A DNA stretch of 57,386 bases. It comes from Rhodopseudomonas sp. BR0M22 (GTDB lineage: Bacteria; Pseudomonadota; Alphaproteobacteria; Rhizobiales; Xanthobacteraceae). Below are positions 1 through 6,910 of this stretch, piece after piece; position 1 is the first letter of the stretch, and the number at the start of each line of letters is the position of its first letter. A program made the translations under genes and the position numbers. Where the stretch lies: the NCBI RefSeq assembly GCF_010907035.1, contig NZ_QUMK01000033.1, positions 1 through 57,386 on the forward strand, given 5' to 3'. Below the pieces are notes generated by a model. It ran no database searches. It had not been told where the DNA came from and saw only the letters and a list, made by a program, of their open reading frames with translations.

Positions 1-2
1 CC

Positions 3-116
3 CGCCTTGGCGGATGGACCGGCTACTACGGCAAGCCAGGCCCCATCGTGATCCTCCACGGCCTCCAATCCCTCAGAGCCATGCTCGCAGGCTGGAAGCT
101 AAGGCCAGATGTGTGA
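3..116 (+). pseudogene. IS4-type transposase, C-terminal fragment (cut by window edge)
   Basis: An open frame enters from the left edge and stops at TGA 114-116. It reads RLGGWTGYYGKPGPIVILHG followed by a short helix ending LAGWKLRPDV. The Arg-Leu-Gly-Gly-Trp...Gly-Lys-Pro-Gly-Pro pattern is typical of the extreme C-terminus of IS4-family transposases (Tn5/ISH-like, after the catalytic Glu). Only 37 codons are visible, so it cannot be said whether the element is complete upstream or a remnant. A palindromic repeat follows directly and no IS terminal inverted repeat is obvious. The family call rests on remembered motif similarity. Confidence 0.5.
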
Positions 117-132
117 ATCTCGTAGGGCTTGT

Positions 133-219
133 CCGGGCGATCCAGTATCCCAGGGCTATGGACGGAAGGAGCGCGAGCGCTCTGCGATACTGGGTCGCCC
201 GCCTACGCGGGCGATGACG
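133..219. repeat. Palindromic intergenic repeat (family A)
   Basis: The segment has an outer inverted repeat (GGGCGATCCAGTATC near the left end, matched by GATACTGGGTCGCCC on the right) and an inner hairpin GCCCGC-CTAC-GCGGGC, ending in GATGACG. This is the layout of the short palindromic repeats scattered between genes in Rhodopseudomonas and Bradyrhizobium. It separates the transposase remnant from the HAD gene on the opposite strand. Confidence 0.6.
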
Positions 220-243
220 TCGTTAGTGGGGAGGCGCGGTGCC

Positions 244-945
244 TTACTTCGCGGCGCTCAGCGTCTTCAAAAAACCCGTCAGATCGTCCGTGACGTGGTC
301 GACATGGGCGGCGTCGCGGCCTTCGAGTTCCCAGTCTTCGCGCACCACGTCCTGGCTGCCGTCGGGGACGACCAGGACTGTGGTCATGCCGAGCTGGTGC
401 GGCACGGTGAGGTTGCGGGCGAGGTCTTCGAACATCGCGGCGCGGGCCGGGTCGACGCCGTGGCGGTCGAGGAAGCGGCGATAGGTCTGCGGTGCCGGTT
501 TCGGCTCCAGCTCGGCCGCAATAATGTCGAACACCGCCTCGAAATGATGGCCGATGCCGAGCCGCTCCAGCACCTTGCCGGCGTGGGCGACCGAGCCGTT
601 GGTCAGGATCAGCTTGCGCCCCGGCAGCCGTTCGATCGCATCGCCCATCGCCGGGTTCGGCAGCAGCGGCGAATGGTCGATGGCGTGGACATAGCTGAGA
701 TAATCGTCGGCGTGGACGCCGTGCTCGGTCATCATCCCGCGCATCGTGGTGCCGTAGCGCTTGTAGTAGTCCTTCTGAATTCGGAACGCTTCTTCCGGCG
801 ACACCTTCAGCCAATCGGCGACGAAGTCGCGGATCCGCGCGTCGACCTGCTGCCATAGATTGAGGTGATGCGGGTAGAGCGTGTTGTCGAGGTCGAACAC
901 CCAGGTCTCGACGTGGTCGAAGCCGCGTTTGCCGAGCTGCATCAT
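244..945 (-). CDS. HAD-superfamily hydrolase, pyrimidine 5'-nucleotidase type
   Basis: This 233-residue protein starts MMQLGKRGFDHVETWVFDLD. It carries HAD motif I (FDLDNTLY), motif II (ILTNGS) and a late acidic motif (AMFEDLARN). This spacing, with a helical cap of about 90 residues between motifs I and II, is typical of the small HAD proteins annotated as pyrimidine 5'-nucleotidases in alphaproteobacteria. The expected activity is Mg-dependent dephosphorylation of a small cytosolic phosphate ester; the substrate is not readable from sequence. The ATG at 945 overlaps the TGA of the upstream DUF1036 gene (ATGA), which fixes the start and suggests coupled translation. Confidence 0.85.
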   Translation of the reverse strand: MMQLGKRGFDHVETWVFDLDNTLYPHHLNLWQQVDARIRDFVADWLKVSPEEAFRIQKDYYKRYGTTMRGMMTEHGVHADDYLSYVHAIDHSPLLPNPAMGDAIERLPGRKLILTNGSVAHAGKVLERLGIGHHFEAVFDIIAAELEPKPAPQTYRRFLDRHGVDPARAAMFEDLARNLTVPHQLGMTTVLVVPDGSQDVVREDWELEGRDAAHVDHVTDDLTGFLKTLSAAK

Positions 946-1940
946 GGTGCCGAGAACCTCAGGGTCTTGCCGCCGGAAAGATCGACCAGTGCGAAGCCGG
1001 TGGCGGCGAGGCCGCGCCCGGCGCAGTCGCCCTGTTCGCCGATCTCGAATTTGCTGTCGCGGGTGCACAGCGTGGTGCCGCCGCCCCAGTTCAATGCACG
1101 GCCCTTGATGGCGACCGGCCGGCCGCTGCCATCGACCGCTTCGGCGAAGCTGAACACCCGTTTCGGCTGAGCGCCGAGGTCGGGGCGCAGGCACTCGCCG
1201 GGCGCGACGCCGTACCAGCCGCGGCTGGTGACGGTCTTGCCGTCGTCTTCGCCGATCGCCGCCATGATCTTGTACTTGGTGTCGTTGCACCAAGTCAGCC
1301 CGCTGCCGGACGGCTGCTGCACCGCCTTGATCATCACGTCGAAGAAATCCGGCGCATCGACGATGTCCGGCTTCAGTCCGCGACTCTTGAGGAAGGCGGA
1401 CAGCGCGGCTTGCGTCTTCGGGCCGTCGACGCCGTCGATCGGCGAGGCCTCATAGCCGGCGATCAGCAGCAGGCGCTGGATCGCGGCGAGTTTGGCCTGC
1501 TCGTCGTCGTAGCCGGAGTCCTCGGCCAGATACGCGATCTTGTTGCCGTCCTCGGTGTCGGTCGGCTTGATCTCGGTGAAGGCGGCCAGCGTCTGGTTGC
1601 CGCGGCATTGCCGGGCGGCGGCGATGACGAAATTGTCCTCGGCGACGCACAGCCGGTCGGTGCCGTTCTGCGGCAGCGGCGATGCGCCGTACAGCGGCAG
1701 CACGCGGGCATTCAGCATGATCTTGTCGGCGTTGAGCGCGCCCTGCAGCACCACGCGGCACTGCGCCGGATCGATCCGCAGCCAGCCGCGCGTCGCCGTG
1801 GTGCCGCTCGAATCCACCCCGATCGCCGCCTCGACCACGTAGCTCATGCGGTTGCAGAGCTTGAGGTCGGCGTGTGCGGCGGAGGTAAGGGCGAGGGTGG
1901 TGACAAGGGTGGCGAGGGCGCGCGATCTCCACCCCGTCAT
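942..1940 (-). CDS. Secreted DUF1036 protein with central peptidoglycan-binding-like segment
   Basis: 332 residues. An N-terminal signal peptide (RSRALATLVTTLALTSAAHA) is followed by a DUF1036-type repeat (DLKLCNRMSYVVEAAIGV...RGWLRI), a helical segment resembling a PG_binding_1 domain (IQRLLLIAGYEASPIDGVDG...ALSAFLKSRG), then a second DUF1036 repeat (LTWCNDTKYKIMAAIGEDDG...SRGWYGVAPGEC). The repeats share paired Cys and Arg-Gly-Trp motifs. Export to the periplasm or cell wall is likely; function is unknown. An in-frame ATG at 1961 is an alternative start. The upstream palindromic repeat reaches into the start region, so the initiation signals lie inside repeat sequence. Confidence 0.75.
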   Translation of the reverse strand: MTGWRSRALATLVTTLALTSAAHADLKLCNRMSYVVEAAIGVDSSGTTATRGWLRIDPAQCRVVLQGALNADKIMLNARVLPLYGASPLPQNGTDRLCVAEDNFVIAAARQCRGNQTLAAFTEIKPTDTEDGNKIAYLAEDSGYDDEQAKLAAIQRLLLIAGYEASPIDGVDGPKTQAALSAFLKSRGLKPDIVDAPDFFDVMIKAVQQPSGSGLTWCNDTKYKIMAAIGEDDGKTVTSRGWYGVAPGECLRPDLGAQPKRVFSFAEAVDGSGRPVAIKGRALNWGGGTTLCTRDSKFEIGEQGDCAGRGLAATGFALVDLSGGKTLRFSAP

Positions 1941-2023
1941 GCCCTGCCTTGTGCCGGGCATCCACGTCTTGCTGAGAGAACCGCCGGAAAGACGTGGATG
2001 GCCGGGACGAGCCCGGCCATGAC
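1936..2023. repeat. Palindromic intergenic repeat (family B)
   Basis: Arms GTCATGCCC..GCCGGGCATCCACGTCTT and AAGACGTGGATGGCCGGG..CCGGCCATGAC pair over about 85 bp. The same GTCATGCC / CATCCACGTC signature recurs at 44679-44768, with a half copy at 20348-20378. It sits between argB and the DUF1036 gene and covers the latter's ATG at 1938-1940. Confidence 0.75.
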
Positions 2024-2047
2024 GGATGTTATCGCCGCCGCCTCGCA

Positions 2048-2944
2048 TCACTTGTGGATCAGTGTGCCGGTGCCCTGGTTGGTGAACAGTTCGAGCAGCA
2101 CCGCGTGCGGGACCTTGCCGTCGAGGATGACGACGCCTTCGACGCCCTGTTCGAGCGCGTAGATGCAGGTCTCGACCTTCGGGATCATGCCGCCCGAGAT
2201 GGTGCCGTCCGCGATCAGCTTGCGGGCGTCCTTGATCGACAGTTCGGGGATCAGCTTCTTGTTCTGATCCAGCACGCCCGGCACGTCGGTCAGCAGCAGC
2301 AGGCGCTTGGCCCGCAGCGCGCCGGCGACCGCACCGGCGAAGGTATCGGCGTTGACGTTGAAGGTCTGGCCCGACGCCGAGGTCGCCAGCGGTGCAAGCA
2401 CCGGGATCAGCTCGTGGCCGATCAGCTGGTTGAGCAAGGTCAGGTCGACCTTTTCGGGTTCGCCGACGAAGCCGAGGTCGATCACCTCCTCGATCCGCGA
2501 ATCCGGATCGACCATGGTGCGGGTCGCCTTGGTGGCGGACACCATGTTGCCGTCCTTGCCGCACAGCCCGACCGCCTTGCCGCCGGCCTCGTTGATGTAG
2601 CCGACGAGCTGCTTGTTGATCGAGCCGGCCAGCACCATCTCGACGATCTCGATGGTGGCGGCGTCGGTGATGCGAAGCCCCGCGGCGAATTCCGACTTGA
2701 TGCCGAGGCGCTTGAGCATCTGCGCGATCTGCGGTCCGCCGCCGTGCACCACGACCGGGTTCACCGCGGTCTGCTCCAAGAGCACGATGTCGCGGGCGAA
2801 CGCCTTGGCGGTGTCCTCGGCGCCCATGGCGTGGCCGCCGTATTTGATGACGATGGTTTCCTCGTCGTAGCGCTGCATGTGCGGCAGCGCCTCGGACAGA
2901 ATCCGAGCCTGATCGAGCGGGCTGATGACGGGCACGTCGGTCAT
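2048..2944 (-). CDS. argB: Acetylglutamate kinase
   Basis: 298 residues from [16 protein letters not shown]. It phosphorylates N-acetyl-L-glutamate with ATP, the second step of arginine synthesis in the cytosol. Family motifs are in order: the nucleotide-binding [20 protein letters not shown] (substrate and phosphate loop), GLCGKDG, and VTKL-like [13 protein letters not shown]...[10 protein letters not shown] near the C-terminus. Length fits the family (about 290-300). In-frame ATG-less codons extend upstream to 3010, but the ATG at 2944 gives the conserved N-terminus. A 113-bp gap separates it from the DUF423 gene upstream, with the same orientation. Confidence 0.95.
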   Translation of the reverse strand: MTDVPVISPLDQARILSEALPHMQRYDEETIVIKYGGHAMGAEDTAKAFARDIVLLEQTAVNPVVVHGGGPQIAQMLKRLGIKSEFAAGLRITDAATIEIVEMVLAGSINKQLVGYINEAGGKAVGLCGKDGNMVSATKATRTMVDPDSRIEEVIDLGFVGEPEKVDLTLLNQLIGHELIPVLAPLATSASGQTFNVNADTFAGAVAGALRAKRLLLLTDVPGVLDQNKKLIPELSIKDARKLIADGTISGGMIPKVETCIYALEQGVEGVVILDGKVPHAVLLELFTNQGTGTLIHK

Positions 2945-3057
2945 GAAGCGGTCTTTCGAACTGAAGGGACGATCTGAACGAGCAATTTCGAAGCCGTTGC
3001 GGCGGGACAAATCGCTAGCACTTCGGCACGGCCGATCCTAGAGGCCGCGCGTGCTGG

Positions 3058-3432
3058 TCAGGCCCCGCGGCGCGGCCACAGCGCGGCGACCGCGAGCAGC
3101 AGCCAGCTTCCGATCAGGATCGTGCCGCCGGTCGGTGCCGCCATCGGGAACAGGCTGTGGCCGGCGAACTGCCGCAGCGACAGATCGCCGGCGAACAGAG
3201 CCGTGCCGAACACGAAACCGAAGCTCGCGGCCAATCCGGGGATCCGATGGGCGAGGCCGCGCTCGACCAGCAGCGCCGCGGCGGCCATCGCGCAGGCGTG
3301 AAACAGCAGCATCGACGAGGCCGGGCCGAGCCGGCCGGCGTCCGGCACATGGGCGGCCGCGGCGGCGAGCGCCACGCCGGCGGCGCCGTACAGCCCGGCG
3401 ATCGCGATCAGCAGGCGCAGGGCGGCGGTCAT
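3058..3432 (-). CDS. DUF423 family small membrane protein
   Basis: 124 residues with four predicted membrane helices (LLIAIAGLYGAAGVALAAAA; SSMLLFHACAMAAAALLV; LAASFGFVFGTALFAGDL; GTILIGSWLLLAVAALW). The GxxGxxxxAxAAH start and the FxxGTxLFxGDL motif are typical of DUF423 (YwdK/YgdD-like) inner-membrane proteins of unknown function. Its ATG overlaps the stop of ysxC by 1 bp within ATGA, so the two are probably translationally coupled. Confidence 0.85.
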   Translation of the reverse strand: MTAALRLLIAIAGLYGAAGVALAAAAAHVPDAGRLGPASSMLLFHACAMAAAALLVERGLAHRIPGLAASFGFVFGTALFAGDLSLRQFAGHSLFPMAAPTGGTILIGSWLLLAVAALWPRRGA

Positions 3433-4082
3433 CAGCGGCGCTCGTCGAGCAGGCGGATCATCGCCGCCCGCAGTTCCGGCATGCCGGCGCCGGTGCGCGA
3501 CGAGGTGGTCAGCACCTCGGGGAACGCGGCCGGGTGCCTCGCCAGCGCCGCGACGGTGGCGGTCACCCGCTCGGCGAGCTCGGCGGCTTTGACCTGGTCG
3601 GCCTTGGTCAGGACGACCTGGTAGCTGACGGCGGCCTTGTCGAGCGTCTTCAGGATGTCGAGGTCGACGTCCTTCAGTCCGTGGCGGCCGTCGATCAGCA
3701 CATAGACCCGCGCCAGCGTGGCGCGGCCCTGCAGGAAATGATGGATCAGCGAGGTCCAGGACGCGACCTTGGCCTTCGACGCCGCGGCGTAGCCGTAGCC
3801 CGGCATGTCGACCAGCCGCAGCCCGGCATTGGGCGGACCTTCGAAGAAGATCAGCTCCTGGGTGCGGCCCGGCGTATGGGAGGTGCGGGCCAGCGCGTTG
3901 CGCCCGGTCAGCGCATTGATCAGGCTGGATTTTCCGACATTGGAACGGCCCGCGAAGGCGATTTCGACACTGCCCATCGGCGGCAGCGTTTCGATCGACG
4001 GCGACGCCCAGATGAAATGCCAGTCGCCCGCAAACATCTTGCGACCGCGTTCGATCAGATCGGGATCGATGGTGTCGGTCAT
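3432..4082 (-). CDS. ysxC: Ribosome biogenesis GTP-binding protein YsxC/EngB
   Basis: 216 residues. A TRAFAC-class GTPase needed for late assembly of the large ribosomal subunit. G1 is GRSNVGKSSLINAL; the switch region is RTSHTPGRTQEL; G3 is DMPGYGYA; G4 is LTKAD; G5 is SSRTGAG. The YsxC/EngB hallmark GYGYA after DMPG is present. Start chosen at ATG 4082 (MTDTIDPDLIERGRKMFAGD), matching the usual N-terminus rather than an extension to 4100. It lies downstream of yidC, as in many alphaproteobacteria. Confidence 0.95.
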   Translation of the reverse strand: MTDTIDPDLIERGRKMFAGDWHFIWASPSIETLPPMGSVEIAFAGRSNVGKSSLINALTGRNALARTSHTPGRTQELIFFEGPPNAGLRLVDMPGYGYAAASKAKVASWTSLIHHFLQGRATLARVYVLIDGRHGLKDVDLDILKTLDKAAVSYQVVLTKADQVKAAELAERVTATVAALARHPAAFPEVLTTSSRTGAGMPELRAAMIRLLDERR

Positions 4083-4113
4083 GCGGCTCCGGGCTCGCAA
4101 CGAGTACTGAGGT

Positions 4114-4206
4114 CATTCGGGAGCGCCGCGCAGCGGCGAACCCGGAATCTCGTTTCACACCAGACGTCGAATTCCGGGGCCCGAGCTGAGGCGCGGCCCC
4201 GGAATG
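4114..4206. repeat. Palindromic intergenic repeat (family C)
   Basis: Between yidC and ysxC: left arm CATTCGGGAGCGCCGCGCAG..CCCGGAAT and right arm ATTCCGGGGCCCGAGCTGAG..GGCCCCGGAATG form an imperfect palindrome of about 93 bp. The CCGGAATG/CATTC.GG ends distinguish it from families A and B. It could form a stable stem in the yidC-ysxC transcript. Confidence 0.6.
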
Positions 4207-4212
4207 AAGAGG

Positions 4213-6075
4213 TCAGGTCGGCTTTTTCTTCTTGGCGAAGCTGGTTCTCAGATTGTCCCAGAGCTCCACCTTCACGCCGTTGCGCTGCATGATGAAGGCC
4301 TGCTGCGCCACCGACAGAGTGTTGTTCCAGGCCCAGTAGATCACCAGACCGGCCGGGAAGTGCGCCAGCATGAAGGTGAAGATCACCGGCATCCAGGCGA
4401 AGATCATCTGCTGGGTCGGATCCGGCGGCTGCGGGTTCAGCTTCATCTGGAACCACATCGTGAAGCCCATCACCAGCGGCCAGGCGCCGAGCACCAGATA
4501 GTGGCCGAGCACCGGGATCGCGGTCGGATCGTAGGGGATCAGGCCGAACAGGTTGAAGATGTTGGTCGGATCCGGCGCCGACAGGTCGTGAATCCAGCCG
4601 AAGAACGGCGCGTGCCGCATTTCGATGGTGACGAACAGCACCTTGTACAGCGAGAAGAACACCGGGATCTGCAGCAGGATCGGAAGACATCCGGCGACCG
4701 GATTGATCTTCTCCTTGCGGTAGATCTCCATCATTTCCTGCTGCTGCTTCACCTTGTCGTCGGGGTGACGCTCCTTCAGCGCGGCGAGCTGCGGCTGGAT
4801 CGCCTTCATCTTCGCCATCGAGGCGTAGGACTTGTTGGCGAGCGGCAGGAACAGCAGCTTGACCAGCACCGTGACCAGCAGAATGGCGACGCCGAAATTC
4901 CCGACCATGTGGAAGAAGAAGTCGAGCGCCAGGAACATCGGCTTGGTGATGAAGTAGAACCAGCCCCAGTCGATCAGCAGGTCGAAGTGGTTCAGCCCGA
5001 GCTGACGGTCGTAACCGCCGAGCCCGGCGAACGGGAAGTTGATGCCGACCACCCGGGCTTCCTTCGCACCGGCGAACAGCCGGGCGTTGGCAGTGGCGGT
5101 GCCGCCGATCGGGATGGTGCGGGCGTCTTCGAGATAGTCGGTCTGGTAGGTGGTGACCTTGCCGGTCTGGCTCGCCGAGAACCGCGCCTGGAGCTGAGCA
5201 TTGGTGTCGGGCAGCAGCGCCGAGGCCCAGTACTTGTCGGTGATGCCGAGCCAGCCATTGGTGGCCTTGAGGCTCACCGATTTGGCTTCGTCGATCTTCT
5301 TGTAGGAGTATTCCTGCAGCCCGTGCTCGCCGAGATAGCCGATCAGGCCTTCGTGCAGAATGTAGTAGCCTTCGACGTGCGGGGTGCCGTGGCGCGAGAT
5401 CAGCGCGAACGGATACAGCGTCACCGGAGCGCCGCCGGTGTTGGTGACGTCGTCCTTGATGGTGAACAGATAACGGTCGTCGACGGCGATCTGGCGGCGG
5501 AAGGTCAGGCCTTCGCCATTGTCCCATTTCAGGGTGATCGGGCTGGCCGGGGTCAGCGCGCCGGAGCTTTCCTGGGTCCAAACCGTGTTCTGGTCGGGCA
5601 GCTTGACGCTGGCGCCCGCGGCGCCGACCCAGCCGAACTCGGCGTAATACGGCTTATCGCTGCCCGACGGCGAGAACAGCTCGATCGGCGGCGACTTCGG
5701 ATCGACCGTCTCGCGATATTGCGTCAGCGCCAGATCGTCGATCCGGGCGCCCTTCAGCGCGATCGAACCGGCCAACCGCGGGGTCTCGATCTTGACCCGC
5801 GGGGCGGCGGCGAGCGCGGCTTCGCGGCTCACGGTCGGGGCGGCCGACGGCTGCGGGCTGGACGGGGCAGCGGCGCTGGGTGCGCCGGGCGATGCCGGCG
5901 TCGTGGCGGCCGGCGCGGTGCCGTCCTGGGGCTTCGCGGCCTGCTGCTGTAACTGCTGAGCCTGCTGAGCGGCGCGCTGCTTCTCCATCTGCGGGATGTT
6001 GAAGAAGTATTGCCAGCCGAGCAGCACGAGGCCCGACAGAACGACGGCGAGAATGGTGTTGCGATTGTCGGACAT
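4213..6075 (-). CDS. yidC: Membrane protein insertase YidC/Oxa1
   Basis: 620 residues, the length usual for alphaproteobacterial YidC. The signal-anchor helix TILAVVLSGLVLLGWQYFFN is followed by a Gln/Ala/Pro-rich linker (residues about 30-80), a large periplasmic beta-domain, then the Oxa1 core with five helices: FDLLIDWGWFYFITKPMFLA, FGVAILLVTVLVKLLFLPLA, PVAGCLPILLQIPVFFSLYK, and two near the C-terminus. It inserts and folds inner-membrane proteins alone or with SecYEG. The conserved core Arg is not singled out here. It follows rnpA by 16 bp in the rpmH-rnpA-yidC operon. Confidence 0.97.
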   Translation of the reverse strand: MSDNRNTILAVVLSGLVLLGWQYFFNIPQMEKQRAAQQAQQLQQQAAKPQDGTAPAATTPASPGAPSAAAPSSPQPSAAPTVSREAALAAAPRVKIETPRLAGSIALKGARIDDLALTQYRETVDPKSPPIELFSPSGSDKPYYAEFGWVGAAGASVKLPDQNTVWTQESSGALTPASPITLKWDNGEGLTFRRQIAVDDRYLFTIKDDVTNTGGAPVTLYPFALISRHGTPHVEGYYILHEGLIGYLGEHGLQEYSYKKIDEAKSVSLKATNGWLGITDKYWASALLPDTNAQLQARFSASQTGKVTTYQTDYLEDARTIPIGGTATANARLFAGAKEARVVGINFPFAGLGGYDRQLGLNHFDLLIDWGWFYFITKPMFLALDFFFHMVGNFGVAILLVTVLVKLLFLPLANKSYASMAKMKAIQPQLAALKERHPDDKVKQQQEMMEIYRKEKINPVAGCLPILLQIPVFFSLYKVLFVTIEMRHAPFFGWIHDLSAPDPTNIFNLFGLIPYDPTAIPVLGHYLVLGAWPLVMGFTMWFQMKLNPQPPDPTQQMIFAWMPVIFTFMLAHFPAGLVIYWAWNNTLSVAQQAFIMQRNGVKVELWDNLRTSFAKKKKPT

Positions 6076-6091
6076 CGTCGGGTCTCGTCAC

Positions 6092-6433
6092 TCACGCAGG
6101 TTTGGGTGATCGCCGCGACAGTCGCTCGAGCGCGGAGCGCAGATCGCCGAGCATGACGGCAAAGTCGCGGCTCAATGCCGCGCGGCGTCCGACCAGCACA
6201 TAGTCGCTGTGCGGCAGCAGAAAACCGCGATCCGTCCGCTTCACCAATTCGCGCAGTCTGCGTCGAATTCGATTGCGTTCGGTCGCGGTGCCGATTTTCT
6301 TGGTTACGGTAAAGCCGACCCGGATCGGGCCCTGGTCTTCGCGGCGCAGGCTCTGCAGCACGAAGGCAGGCCCATTGATCCGCAGCCCGCCGGCAACGGC
6401 GATGAAATCCGCCCGCTGCCGTAACCGCTCCAT
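6092..6433 (-). CDS. rnpA: Ribonuclease P protein component
   Basis: 113 residues from MERLRQRADFIAVAGG. It is the basic protein cofactor of RNase P, which trims tRNA 5' ends. The family signature VGFTVTKKIGTATERNRIRRRLREL (given here in part; the RNR motif is ATERNRIRRRLRE) and the DYVLVGRR segment are present. The start at 6433 is the ATG; a TTG one codon upstream is unlikely. It begins 24 bp after the rpmH stop. Confidence 0.95.
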   Translation of the reverse strand: MERLRQRADFIAVAGGLRINGPAFVLQSLRREDQGPIRVGFTVTKKIGTATERNRIRRRLRELVKRTDRGFLLPHSDYVLVGRRAALSRDFAVMLGDLRSALERLSRRSPKPA

Positions 6434-6456
6434 CAACAGGTCCCGGGCAAGCCCGC

Positions 6457-6591
6457 TCAGGCGCTCAGACGCTTGCGTCCGCGGGCGCGGCGCGCCGCCA
6501 GCACCTTGCGACCACCGGTGGTGGCGAGACGGGCACGAAAGCCGTGACGGCGCTTGCGCACCAATTTGCTGGGTTGATAAGTCCGCTTCAC
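6457..6591 (-). CDS. rpmH: Ribosomal protein bL34, GTG start
   Basis: 44 residues: it starts [20 protein letters not shown] after the initiator and ends [10 protein letters not shown], the conserved bL34 sequence. The first codon is GTG at 6589-6591, with a GGAG Shine-Dalgarno element just upstream. It is the first gene of the rpmH-rnpA-yidC operon. No dnaA or oriC-type DnaA-box cluster is seen on the other side, so this is not visibly the replication origin. Confidence 0.96.
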   Translation of the reverse strand: MKRTYQPSKLVRKRRHGFRARLATTGGRKVLAARRARGRKRLSA

Positions 6592-6607
6592 GGGTCGTTC
6601 TCCGTTG

Positions 6608-6635
6608 CCGGGTCAGTTATTCACCGGGTCAGTTA
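6608..6635 (-). repeat. Tandem 12-bp repeat in rpmH leader
   Basis: CCGGGTCAGTTA occurs at 6608-6619 and again at 6624-6635, in the predicted 5' UTR of rpmH just upstream of its ribosome-binding site. It may be a duplication without function or a leader control element; nothing in the sequence decides this. Confidence 0.6.
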
Positions 6636-6744
6636 GTCATCAGTGGTGGGTAAGCCCGGTGATGCCGGCCCACAGATGAGCCGGATGCAGCCCAAAAATG
6701 AACCGCCCCGGGCAGAGCCGGGTCATCGCGGACAGTTGGCGCGG

Positions 6745-6773
6745 CTTATACGGGAGCGTCCTGTTTTCGTCAA
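6745..6773 (-). promoter_or_regulatory. Sigma70 promoter of rpmH-rnpA-yidC operon
   Basis: On the minus strand TTGACG (6768-6773) and TATAAG (6745-6750) are separated by 17 bp, close to the vegetative consensus. Predicted start is near 6738, giving a leader of about 147 nt before the GTG of rpmH. Confidence 0.7.
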
Positions 6774-6910
6774 TTGCACCCGTCACCGCATCGACGGTGT
6801 CGAAGCCGTGCTCGGCGCCCTGTGCTGCCGTCCCCGCCAGGGCCGCGATCACGCATGAGAAAACGGTAATTTGACCTCTATCCGGCGAAGGAGCATCTTG
6901 ACTTTAGACG

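Larger units (their letters stand above)
6592..6910. other. Divergent intergenic region rpmH / histidine kinase
   Basis: This 319-bp stretch has no convincing gene. It holds the rpmH leader repeat, the rpmH sigma70 promoter on the minus strand, and on the plus strand a weaker candidate (TTGACC at 6871-6876, 17 bp, CATCTT at 6894-6899) for the histidine kinase gene. Short open frames here lack ribosome-binding sites and family resemblance. Confidence 0.6.

Noticed and set aside
6592-6910. Replication origin next to rpmH
   Set aside because: No dnaA gene and no cluster of TTATCCACA-type boxes is visible.
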